Made by a program: the position numbers and the translations under genes. A stretch of DNA of 64,000 bases from Megalonaias nervosa (taxonomy: Eukaryota; Mollusca; Bivalvia; Unionida; Unionidae): contig JAECUM010001908.1 in assembly GCA_016617855.1 (NCBI GenBank), positions 62,001-126,000 of the forward strand, written 5' to 3'. Below the pieces are notes generated by a model, which had not been told where the DNA came from, did no database searches, and saw only the letters and a program-made list of their open reading frames with translations. Below are positions 13,001-26,700 of the stretch, piece after piece (the first letter of the stretch is position 1; every line of letters starts with the position of its first letter).

Positions 13001-14691
13001 ATGCCACAATGATTATTTCCAGCTATCTTCATATGTAAATAGAATGATCAATGTGACTGGATCACTTTCTCTTTCAGCTGCATCCAACCAAACTGTAGAG
13101 TGGTAAATACTGTAGACTACCTATATGTGCCAAGGGCCAATGTACAAGTAAAATGATTAGGATCAACGGCAGTGATGGTGATATTAACTGTGAAAATGTG
13201 AACATACTGCTGGCGCTGAACCCAAAACTTAATTATCACCTACTTGTCTTCTTACTACATTATCCCAAATATGATCGCCTCTCTTAATTAGTGTAGATGG
13301 AGTTCAGCTTACAGTGTTATTGAAAGATAGTTACAGGTTACTGACAGATGCATGTGTGGACATTAGCAGTAGAAGTATATCCACTTAACAAAAGATATAA
13401 CCAAAGACAATATGACAATAAACCTTTGATTTGTGATATAACTTCATTCAGGTACTTCTTCAACTGTTCATCTGTTGTAACTAGTAGTGTCAACCCATAT
13501 TTCTGAGCTCTCGTGAAGGTTTCTGGGGGATATATACCTCTTTGGTACAAAATACTGTTGATTCCATACACTGGAAAGAAGAAAAAAATTGCTAATTTGC
13601 AGAGACAACAACTTCGCTTATGTGACCACATGCAACATGTGGAAATAGTATAGTGAGACAAGATAAGCTAAAACAAGTATTTTTGTTTTTAACCATAGGG
13701 CTTACTGTCATGGCCCAGTAGTGTACATAGAATGAAAACAAGGTAAAAACTCAATCACTATATCAATGAATTGCACAATGATCATTAAATTATGTTGTGC
13801 CTTTTTGCTCAATCAATTTCTCAAGATTTAGAATTTTTTTACTCTTTTCATAGATACATAACTGTGTTCACTTTTACCTGAAATTAGAAATTTTAGTGAT
13901 GTAATTAGAGCCTTCATTCATAAAATGTCACTCAATGTCAGGAGTTTTCACCTACTGGCAGTCTGGATCCAAATCATTCTGAATTGTACCCTATTGTGGA
14001 CCTCAGAAACTAATAACCTGGCATAATCAAAATTTTGCTCAAAATAATTTAACCACTTCAAATCACTTTACAATAGGCTACAGTGCCTCCCCAAAACAAC
14101 GTTCATTTTACACTGCACTTGTTGACTCTTCTAATTCAGAACAATGGCAAGGACAATCATTCTGATTCTCATTTTAATTGGGCCTGAAAATTAGCTTTAA
14201 GAACGAGTACAATTCTGGATGCATCCATGTCTGAATTCTCTATGTTATAATCACACAAGATACTGCACATGTTCTTTATGTAGTGCTAAAACGAATATCT
14301 GATTTTATTATTTCAATATTTGTAGCCTTGATTAATATTTAAATTTTCATTGTGATGTCAACATGTTATAATTGTTTTGGGTTTAACACTATTTCCCAGA
14401 GCAAGATAGGCTATAAATGTTAGCCAGTATAACTTGTGGCGGAAGAAATTGGGAAAACTCAATAAGAACCACCAACCCACAGGAAGCTACTGGCAAGCTT
14501 TCTCACATGCCCACCTTTACCATTACCAGTCCATCATTAACATGGGTTAAATCAGAAGCCACCAAGCCTGAATTACCAACAAATTTGGTAAACAAATCAG
14601 TCCCATCTGACTTGTATATTGACTCATCTTGTTTTCCATGTTGTTGATTTACTATGCAAAATAACCCTACTATAAAAATAGAATGGATGAG

Positions 14692-14739
<48 letters not shown>

Positions 14740-17700
14740 AAGGCGATGGAGGGGGGGCTAAAATAAAGACTCATTCATAGCCATGGCATTACTGGCATAA
14801 TTAGCAACAGCCAATGAAAACAAACAATGGAAGAACAGTTTGAGTTTCTTCTCAAAACTATTTTCCTACATCATGTCTAACCATGGTCCCACCTTCACAA
14901 AGCAGTGAGTGTTCATCTACTCAACTCAAATTTTTCTACCTCCATTGTATGACTAACAAATTCATAATTTTCAAATGATGGTTGATCAGAAATTGAATCA
15001 AGTACATAATCGAGACAGAGAAGTGTCTTCAAAGCTGGATAGGATCTGAAGACCGCTTCCTAGTCTGCACTGCTATTAAAATTCAAAAGGCATATTTAAC
15101 CATCAAAATCTTTATTTTTTAGAATGAGTATTAGGTAGTTAAAAATAGTATAACATTTCTTAATCTGATTTTAAAATTACTACAGTGTTCATTGTAAATT
15201 TAAAGAAAACCTCAATAACTAACAACAGGAGGACTCAAACTATATAAAGCATTTACATATCAAAACCTCAATAACTAACAACAGGAGGACTCAAACTGTA
15301 TAAAGCATCTACATATCAAAACCTCAATAACCAACAACAGGAGGACTCAAACTGTATAAAGCATCTACATATCAAAACCTCAATAACTAACAACAGGAGG
15401 ACTCAAACTGTATAAAGCATCTACATATCAAAACCTTTTCACTTATTTTCATATGATCGCTACAGACATAATGTGAAAGAATCAAAACCATAAAAATAAA
15501 TTATTTCTTTGTGACTTGCAGTTACTGAACAACATAAATCTTTCAATGTTTCAAACAGCAAATGACTTTCTGATGTCCTTCTCAAGTGTTAGTACTGGAA
15601 ATGGCAGTAATATGGTTATCACAAAGTTTACAGTGTGCCATTCTTCTGTCCTCTGAACCAATTTAAAGTATTTCTGCACAGCGCTGCATGACTTGTTCCT
15701 GGCTGTTAGGTTGTCAGCGGTGTGGAAATTATTAATGCATATGCACACAGTACAGTCTCTAAGTGACACTAAATATTGTGACGGCAAGCCTCAAAGTTTC
15801 AGTAACTGGTGAGGTGCAGTAATAGTGAACATGCTCATATATAAATGACATGACGAATATTCAAATACCGATTTCCAATTTCAATATTTGCAAAACAAAA
15901 GTATCCTTATTCAAATAGTTGTTTTGCTACTAGCCATATGTTGTTACATGGGGCACTGAACTGAAAAATTACTAACACCTCAGGGTATTATAGAAACACC
16001 ATAACATAAACTGAATGTATACACCACCTCTTTCTGATTGTGACGATCACTCAACAAGAATTATGTAACACCTATCAGGACTTTCCTTATCAAATGGGAG
16101 CCAGGTGATTTACCTGGCTACTTTTACTTTACACCTGGCTACTTAAAAAGAACCAACCTGTATCCTTGTTGGGGGAGGTCCCCAAAGCCCCTGCCAACTT
16201 TGACAACTCATCCTCCAACTTGAAATCTAATGGAAGGCCCTATCAATGACGCATCAGAGTTGCCTACCCCTTCCAATGAAAAATAGTAAGACCAGCCATG
16301 AAATATAGCAATGTAGCTGCTTTAAATAGTAAGGTGATTAAAAATTCCCACAAATATTGACATACCTTATTTATAGTAACTTTGTTAATGGATAAGATGT
16401 CCAATATTTCATCAATGCTATATTCTTCTAACTACAAAACAACTTAGCCTTAGTTGAAATGAACTAATCTCCATATATTTTACATGTAATTTCTACTGGT
16501 TAAGAGCTCTACTGTATGCACCTTTAATATTTTTCAGCTCAGATGTACTGTCCTGTCTGTTGTAACAATGAACACTATTTTCCTTTAACACCATACCAGA
16601 CTCGGCAGTCATAGCTCCTAACAGTGATCTAAATTCAGTGTGGTCTTTTTCTTATAAGAGGAAAACACTCTTCCTTCACTCCATGTGTGACACTGAAATG
16701 CTGACTATACTTATTACAAAAGGAAAAGGTTGCACCTTTTGCTGGTCTATGGATAATAAAATTGTTGCATGTATTCTGGTTTTATCTTCTGTACTGATTG
16801 TGTTTGTTTAATTTTTCTTGGTGGTTCATCATCCGAGTCAGTTTCACAATTGTGTTTGTTATTTTCTTGTTCATAGAAAAAAAGCTAGTCCTCAGGCTTT
16901 CAGTTTTCTTACAAACTGACCAACTATGTTTTCCACTGACTTTGTGTTCAAGCCATTCCAGGGTTCATACAGATCAGGAGAACTGAAATTCAATGTCTCT
17001 TCATTGAATTTTGAATAACCAGTTTTCAGTTTTCAAGGACTACCCTCTGAATCAAGTGTTCTACTTCCAGTTACTAATTTAAATACAAGAAACAAAAACA
17101 ACTTTCACTTGCTTTTCTTTTTCTTTTCTTCTGAGTTTACTGGACTTAGAAATAAGTCTGATTGTCCCTTTCTTCTCATCTAGTTCATCTGCCAGTTTGT
17201 CTGCTGCATGCAAAAGGCTGATAGCATCCATAATATTTCAGCCTTCAACACATCACTGCTTTACATGAAACCTTACTCTAAAGCTGTACCCCTTTTGTCA
17301 GTCTGTCAATCTGTTGAACCTGCTAAGCTGAAACTGACTTATGATGCAGATGATAACAATGACAAAAGAATTAAATATCATTGTGTGCCAACCCTATGAA
17401 GGCTGACATCAAAACAGCTGCTCATGTGTTTTCATTAGTTCCATGTGTTTCTTTCCTTTTGCATGGCTATTCCATGCAGCTATGTCCATTCTTGCAATAT
17501 TTATGTTTTTCTTGCACACAATGTAAAGCACTGTGTGTCAAAGTCATATCTTTTCTCAGCCACTTAATTAAGTCTTTGTCTTGGAGTCAACTATTGTTGA
17601 ATGTGCACTTTTCTGGTATTTTGTCAAGATCGTTAATTAAAAAGTCTCTGTTCCTAATGAAACACCCATGCTTGGCAGAAACATGTTGTGAAGTAAACAA

Positions 17701-20700
17701 TGTCTGATTACTTCCTTTGGATTCATATAATAACAGAACAGCTTGCAGATGACGGAAAATCAAACCAACTTCAAATCCTCGCACAATGAAAAATAAATTT
17801 ACTCACAAGAAAAATTTTCAATCATATTATTACAAAATTCAGATGGAAAAACATTTTTGAGACCTGATTTTTTTGCACCAAATATTCGCCCATTGTTGGA
17901 ATCGGATTTTGTGTCTGAATTTTTAGACTTTTTGTTTTCAGATCTAAGGCAGACCAGTCTGAACTGCACAGACAGATGAACTTTTACAAAAAGTAGGATA
18001 AGTTGGGGATTTGGAGTAAAAAGTGGCCAGGACATGAAAATGAAGGGTCCAATAAGCCAAAAAAATTTTTTTTTTAAATCATAAATATATTGATGTTTGC
18101 GCTAAATAATTTTGCACTTTCATAGCAATTCTGACAAATAATACTTTTACTGAAAGTAGGTCCATAGTAGACATGGGTTGCTCTAAATACACTTTAAATA
18201 GTGACATTTCATATTTATGGTTAACTTGCAATCTGTTGCAAGTTTTTAATAATACGTTTACGTAACCCAGCTCTAACACTTGCTAGGTAGCAACCATGAA
18301 CACTAAAGGGTGCTGGTAATCAATATTACCATTTTCTGAAAATGACAACATAATTACCCCTGGTACATGTACTTTCTCCACTTTCTTATGTAAAAAGCAG
18401 ACATTATTACACCCAAATGTATGCATTGTTGAAAGGTGAACTGTCTATGTTTAGCATATGTGACATTGGGCCTTTTGTACAACATATTCAGGGGAAAACA
18501 AATGATCACATCATTTTTCAAAATGCAGTAGGACTAATCAAATGCATACGCTGACCTACAACTACATTTTAAATACTTTGGAGATCATTTTACAAAAATA
18601 ATGCTACAATGTGTGAGAATATTTGCAGAAAACCCCCAAATTATATCTTTTAATAGGTCACCAATGCTAGCAAGAACAGTAACTCTTCCCAGCACGTGGT
18701 TATGTAACATACGTAAACAATGGCAACAATAAGGCATAAATTAAGTTCAAAAACACAAAAACTTCATTTTATGACAAAGCAGACATTTATACCAAGGAAT
18801 CAACTTTTACAAATGTGATGTCATTTGTTATACTAAATGTATTAAAAAATGTTGGTAAAATTTTTGGTGTGTAATGTATTTTCAAGGTGAGACTAGAACT
18901 TTATAAATGATGGGTCAAATTTAGATGCATTGTTGGGCCTATTTAATTTACAATTTCATGTTTAGTACAGGCTAAATGGAGATAAAATTTAAATTATCTG
19001 ACGAAAAAAATTCATGGCATTTGTTGTGAATAGTAATCTACTCTGAATACTGACATTATAAAGAACAATAAATCAATCTCTACTATATCACTTTATTTTT
19101 TGTGTGATAATAATCATAAATATTTTGTAATAACTGTAAGGGTACAAATTTCTGTTGATCTATGAAGAGCACATTAATTTGGCAGGTGAACGATTAATTA
19201 GATTTATGAGGACCGGTGTGTGTTTAAATCACCATACTGCACAGATTTGTGTCAGGAGAGAAACGATTCTTAATTAAACATTCATTTATCTAACCGTCAG
19301 ACAGACTGATCTTGTATCGGAATTGTCAGATTTTGAAATTGTCCAGGATAAGTTCTTTGGGAATTTAGAGGTCATGCAGACTGCAAATTCGGCGCCTAGT
19401 TATTAATGGTGGGAAATATTTAAACAGGATTGGTTACGCTAGATAAGGGGCATGATTCCCACACGAAATCCTTGGTTTTAATATGTCCCATCACAAAAGT
19501 TTAGTCAGTCTACACTTTTCTGCAAGAGAAAACAAAGGTAGGAGACTCCAAGGTCGAATTTAGAAGAAATTCACTTGTAAATAATTATCCAAGGGATCAG
19601 ATGACTGGAAAGTCAACAGACACGATTTTGGTGGTAGAAGCAAGCAAAGCTTGAAAACACAAGGTATTTTGCACCAGTCTCATGTAATTCGTTGATATTA
19701 ATATAACAATTTGTTTGATTCATTTGCTTATATTTGCATGAATTTATTTGTTTAAATTCGTAGATCAATTTTCTTGATATGAATACAACTGTGTGAATTC
19801 ATCTATATGAATCCGTACAATGATATTCTTTATATAAGTTTGATGAATTGCTTGAATGTGTCGTCTTGATTGTTATAGGAAAATATGTATCTAAAAATTT
19901 CATGCCTTACCTTATTTGTTATGAATTAAGAGAATCCATGTGAATTCACCGACCTTAGATGATTTCATGTATGACAAAGTCTTGAGTGCATATTGACTGA
20001 AATTAATGTTGTTAAACCATGAAGTGAGATTTCATATATGCTAGAGACTTGAATGTGTGTATTCACTAGAAATAGCGTAGTTAAGCCATATAATGAATTT
20101 CATTCATTCATTTGTGTAATTGAGACGTTACCAGAACTGATGTCTTGGGGGATGTTAATGTGAGTCAGGATGAAATAGCTGTTAGGAAGTACATTAATCT
20201 TATGAAACTAGGTTTGTTTATGGTCTGCCATGTGTAGCTTGACCAGATAGCCTTTGGTATCTGTTTGAATTCCGACAGAACTATATCTGACGTAACGAGA
20301 GGGGAGTAATGATCTATTCCCAGTAGGATATCTGACAGAAGATTTAGGTTGCTTCTTTGTTTATTTTTGGAAGGTGAAATAGCTCTACAGAACGTACACA
20401 CGTACCAACCTATCGAAGTATCTACGTATCCCGTACTTACATATCCACCTACCCACACAAAGTTCAAGGGCCGAAACAGGCGAGACAATAGAGAGTTTGG
20501 AGAAGGGAAAAGTGGAAAGGACCAAGACAAACAGTCCCAGAAAAGTTGGAGAACAGTCGCAGTGAATTTGGAATGAACCGGAAATAATCAGGCTATGAAG
20601 TTGTACCAGGGCAATGACTTCAATTGTTCACTCGATTCTATGATGAACTAATTCTATCTTTTAAAACAGATCGGCTATTTATATAAGTATATTTGTGTTT

Positions 20701-23700
20701 GAAATTCAGTGAATGATTTGTTTCAAAAAGAAGCGTATCTTCCTAATGTAATGCATTATCACGGTTGTTTCTGTAATTGATTAAACTGTTATTTTTTCCA
20801 TGTACGGGGGCTCGTGTCATTCTGTTTTATATATCTGCTCAGATCTCTATCTATTCCACCTATAAGTTCACACTTTATATTAGTATTTACTGGATCTGGG
20901 AAATAACACCGAAGACGATCACCCTCTAGATAACGATAACCAAAATTCCACTACATCCACCCCCAACAAAGTGGGGGCAATACGTAGCAATAACTCAGTG
21001 CCATTTGCTTCTCCCTCACTCTCTCCCTGATTTCCAATTTAATACTACTTCATGAACTGTATAATATTGCTCAAAATTAGTCAGAATTATAAAAAAAATA
21101 TCAAAAAATGTTGACATCCAAACTTGAACATTGCAATATACAAAATTTACACCATAGAAATGCAGATTTCCTGTGATAATAAATTAGTGGAAAACCTGTA
21201 CAATAATTAAAAAGTAAATGCAGTGCTCAAAAAATTTTTCTTAGACATTGGCCCTGGGCTGGAGACTTAAATAAACTTACAAGCCCTGACTGAAATTCCA
21301 CAAGCTCGGACTCCAATTTCCACATGCCCATAATTTCCCTTGTTTTTAATACTGTCATACAATGTTGCAATAGCTACAATTCGAATATAAATTCGATAGG
21401 TTTCAAAGGGTTTTGAAGGTAATGCAGGTGTCATTAGTTTTCATCTCTATGCTGGCGTGCTTCACAAAGTAAAACTCCGTCAACCAAGAGTTCTGCAATT
21501 TATTTTTGTTGGACTTTGCTGATAACTAATTGCTTCCTATATCAGCTTTAAAAATGAATGACATGTGAACACTATTCCGACAAATGAAATGATCATGCAC
21601 TGCATTCTATATGTGCATTAAAATCTGACTTCAACAAAACGGTGCCACTGTTCACAAACTTGTCGAAAATATAATACATTCTCATTCAAGGCAATAAAAT
21701 GTAATAACTTTTGTTCTTGTACATGCATCTAGCATCTCTTCGATTTACATATAATGGGTTGTTCCACTTCCTGATCCTACCTATGCAAATTAGCACAGTG
21801 GGCTCACCCACTGCAGCCTTCAAGCACCTCTCACTAGCTATTGTCAGCCAACTAAGTAATATTTGAAATGGTTGCTTATACCTAACCTCATTGCCTTTAA
21901 CTGCTGCTATTTAAACTGTCCAAGAGATACCTTTACATCATCGCCAATCATTACTGTTTACTGTTTATACATGCTACATGTAACGGGCATATACTGAAAG
22001 TGATTTTTTGTAAAGATTACTGAAAATTTTATTTTATCAAAACATAGCCATGTCAGGGGGTTTGGCAGTACAAAATTGTATTTTTAGCATGACACGCCAT
22101 GCTTCAATCTGATTAAAATCAGATCTCAATTTCAAGTAAGACAGTGGTGATCTGATTTAGACTGTGCCGTGTTATGACAAGTATGTAAACACCTTGAAAA
22201 CACATTTACACATTTCATCAGCACGATCAGTTTCCTCAGGCAAATTAAAAACTGTTTCGACAAACCCAATGGGCACCTCACTTAGAATACAGGATGGGCC
22301 CGATCTAAAATTAGAAAGGCCTCAGGTGTTGGGCTATCTGCTGTTTTCACATTACATAGCAGAAAATGTGTATGCACCGATCCGCCATTTTGAGTCTCAA
22401 GCCAGTGGCAACGGGTGTAACGACAAGCGTGTTTTCCATAATGCCGATTTGTGGTATTGTCAGGTGTTCCAACCGCAAAGGTGTACAAAAAGATGTAAGC
22501 TTCTTTAAAGTACCAAAAATTTTGACTAATCAGGGTGAAGAAACAATTAAATTATCAAAGAAAGACGTCGTTTATGGAAGGTGGCTATCAACAGAAAGGA
22601 CATTGAAACTGAAGAGAGATGGGAACAAATGCTTGTTAACTCTAAACATTTTGTCGGAGCTATGTTCAAATTAATTTTTCAGTTGAGTTATAATATATGT
22701 TTAGCTTGATTTTTACAGACATTTTAATCAAAGTTATAATACTAACTGATAATCTTGGTTTACAGGTCCCAGTGCAAGCAGCAGGACCAGTCGTTTTGGA
22801 TAAAAGAAAATTTACATGACAATGTTATATTTTTGATTAAGAGTATCAGGATTAGATATTGACAGTTCTAGTCATTTTCTGTTGACTTATGATCACCTTT
22901 TTCTTGACTTGCATAATACATTATTTAATTCTTTTGAATAAAGTCACTATCTCAGTTGCTTTCCTTTTCTTTTTACAGGTGTTAAAGCTTATTTGCATGA
23001 CAGAACAAGTCCATCATGGTTGCCAACTCTAGATCTTGGTTACACAGAAATGACTTCACCTGCAATAGGAGCAGCTCATGAGAGATTTAATCGGGCCAGC
23101 CAGTGGAAACACAAAAGAAAGATTTCAGATGCAGTATCATCTCTATTAACATTGAAAAAGAGGTGCATAGAATTCAGGGACAATAATGCCAATGGCATAT
23201 CAGAATGTGCTGAGAATACAGATAAACAGAATGACAGTACATATAATGACCAAAAAGTCATGGAACATGTGTCATTTCAGCCTGCATATCAAGATGAAGA
23301 AATACCAAAGGCAATGGGCATCCAAACTGACTTGACAGTCAAAGCAATCAAACAACTAGAAGATGATAACAAGTCCAGACTCATCAAAGCCAAGAAAATG
23401 AACAGTTTAATTTTAAAGGACTATACAACCTTCTATCTTACGTTGACATTTCTGAACAAGTAGTATTTTACATGGGATTGCCCAATTATGGTGTATTAAA
23501 ACTAGTTTTTAATTTGATAGAGGGACATATGAGTAACAACTGTAAGAGTCTCGAAAGAAAATGAATTTCTATTGTGTCTTATGAAACTTTGAATGAATTA
23601 CCTTTTCCAAGACATAGCCAATCATTTGAATGTTTCTTTAACTACTGTGCAAAGAAGTTTTCACAATACTATGGATGTACTCTACATTAGACTAGGCTTT

Positions 23701-26700
23701 CTAGTGCAATGGCCAAATCAAGAACACTTGAGGGAAACAATGCCTATGTCTTTTAGAAAAGAGTTTGACAAGAAAGTTGTTGTTGTGTTAGACTGTTTTG
23801 AATTATTTACAGAGAAGCCAAGCGGTGCTCTGAACAAAGTTTACACATATTCCAATTACAAATATAACCAGACTGTGAAATATCTAATAGGCATTGCCCC
23901 TCAAGGTGTTGTTACATTTATTTCTGACGGATGAGGATGTAGAACATCTGACAAGTATATAACAGAAAAATCAGGACTTCTCAACAATCTATTACCAGGT
24001 GACATAGTGATGGTTGACAGAGGCTTCAACATAGAAGTTGATGTGCACTTTTATCAAGCTGAATTAGCTATCCCTACCTTTACACGAGGAAAAGCACAGT
24101 TACATCCACTAGAAGTTGAGAAAACCAGAAAAACTGCATCAGTTCAAATTTATGTGCAACGTGTTATTGGTCTTGTGTTGTGAAAATTCAAAATTTTTGA
24201 GGGCATCGTCCCCACTGAGTTTATTAAGTTAACATGGAGAGAGTGTCCCAACTATTGACAAGATTGTTAAAGTGGCTTGCTCTTTAACAAATTTGTGTCC
24301 TTCAGTTGTTCCATTTGAGTGAAACAGTGCAAGTTTATTAAGCACACCATTGTGTACACTGAATGTTATTGTCACACATATGTAAGAAGTAAATTTCCAA
24401 ATAAAGTGTACCATACTAATACTAGTTCTATTCCATTTATGTTTATAATTTGCTGAATGCCAAAATAGTTCTGGGAAGTAAGTGTAACAAGAAATCTACA
24501 GGCGCAAGTCATGGTTTGAGGATATATTTCATTAACTTGTTTCCTTAGATTTCTTTATCATATTTCAAAGATACAACAGAGACATCATTTCATATATTAC
24601 TGATTTATTGATTTGTGAATAATGTAACAAATGATAATGTACAATATTAGTCAATTTCTAATCTACATAACACTGCTTTATCAGATATTTGGCATCATCA
24701 ACATTATAAACTACTTACTATCTCCATTATAATATATACAATATATTAGCACTTTAAAAAGCATAACATGGTGGGCACTAGTAAATATATTCATCATTTG
24801 CACTTGCCACAATACCATTTTCCTTTTGGCACATGCTTGAGTTTTATACAACTGGTATAAAACCATACCTTTGGGCAATTTTCACTTTCACACATTATCA
24901 TCTTTCTTCCATCATCATCTCCACCACAAATGCAGTACTTTCTGTCACTCTGAATGGAGATAGTTTTGTTTTCCTCACCAGTAACTGCATATAGGCTAAG
25001 GACTTGTCTCCATGAAAAATATTTACATTGGAGTTCAGGTATTATACATTTGGAGCGAAAATCCAAAGCTTTAAAAGACATTGTTTGCCACAGTTCATTG
25101 TCTCTATAAACACATTCATAGTGGTAGTCATGAGGACACCATACATAAAAGTCACAATACTGTCGGTCTAACAAAAACATTTGCATTTGCATCTGGTAGT
25201 AATATGTGTGTTTATAATCGATTGTTAACCGGTTGTTTATCAATTTCAACCAAGGAACATCAAGGATAGGTTTGTCTTTCATGCTGTATGGGCATTTAAT
25301 CTCAAGACAGCCATCCCCACAACATTCACAAGAAATTATGCCATCTGGACTAGCCCCAAACTGGGGGTATCTTTCATTGATAATCAAACCACTGTTCACA
25401 AGTTTATAATTGACATGTTTACTCTTAACTAATGTTGAATATTCCATCTTTGCTGTTATTTCATGTTTAGTTCCACAGGCTGTTGCAGCACTATAGAAGG
25501 GCATCTTACTCCCATAAGATGCACAAATTGTTTTCAGTACTGTCAGAGATGGCTGTGAAATGCTAGTGTGGCATACACGATAAAAATTGGAAGCTGTTAT
25601 TCTTCCTGTACGATATCTGTGCCAGAAGAGACTATTTGATTGGACCCTTGTCTCCTTCTCAAGATATGATGCTTCTTCCTTGGAAACAGATATGTCTATA
25701 GCACTACACTTCTCTAACACATGCTCGTATGATGAATCTGAACAATTTGTATCCTTACTGTATAAGCATACACGACTCAAGTCAATTGGCCACTCTGCAA
25801 ATATTGACTAAGGTTTGAAGTTATCTGAGAACTTGCCTTTGCCTCTTAATGACAGAATGGCAGCCTTTGGCACATTCTGATGAAGTTCATCCCAAAATAG
25901 GTTCTCCTCATTTGCTGTAGACGATGGTATGTCAGAAACAATGTGCACATATTCATTATTTGAAAGTTGTCCTTTCTTTACTACAAACTCGAAGTCCATA
26001 TCTTTAAGTCGTTTATATGGTGTCTCAAATTGAGCTGAAGTAGAAAATATCCAGTAAGCAGGTGCATCAGTCACTGTAGCCTCCTTGCATATTTTCACAC
26101 CTGTCTCCAAGGCAAACAAAACTGCGGTAATGCAAGTACAACATTCCCCCTGTCTTGCCATGCATGTGCAGATTCCACACTCCCATCTGAGGCAACAATA
26201 ATCCATGGCTCTAGAGGTTTCTCTCTGACTCGCACAGAGTGGATCACCTGTAATTTAGAATGAAGGAAACATTACAAAACATAATATATAATGTTCAGTA
26301 TTGCATCAATAATCTAACTTTTTGTACATGTCAAATGTATCCATACATGTACATGAGGAATGTTTACATGTACTACCAATCAACCCCATTACTAAACAAG
26401 TGTGGTTACAGCAAACTCACAAAGGGATGAATAGTTCAAATAAAAGTGAAAATGCTATTGTTATTTTAACTGATTTTAACTTTAAATCTGTCATCACAAA
26501 CAAGCTACTGCAGTAATAAAATGGAGTTAACTGAAGTTACATTATGAATAGAGAGAAAGAAAAAAAACAGAAGTGTAAGTACCTTTGCTCTCAACAAATG
26601 AATTCCATTAATCTCCTTGTGCAGTATTTCTTGGATCCTGCCACCTTGGAAAAGTTTGTATGCATCAAGAGACTTGTAGTTCTTCAACTGATCCTTGGTG

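Larger units (their letters stand above)
10532..13423. other. MAD2L1 intron 2
   Basis: Non-coding. It contains a pogo/Tigger-like element (10795-12093) and, inside that, one copy of dispersed repeat A. The remainder (12094-13423) has no recognised structure. Confidence 0.7.

Noticed and set aside
20152..20969. Possible LTR: TGTTAATG... to ...CCCAACA, preceded by a short purine run and followed by a TGGGGG-like primer site; also a GGGGGCTCGT string at 20806 resembling a tRNA-Pro primer site
   Set aside because: No second LTR, no target duplication and no gag/pol nearby; the end points were chosen to fit and cannot be supported.
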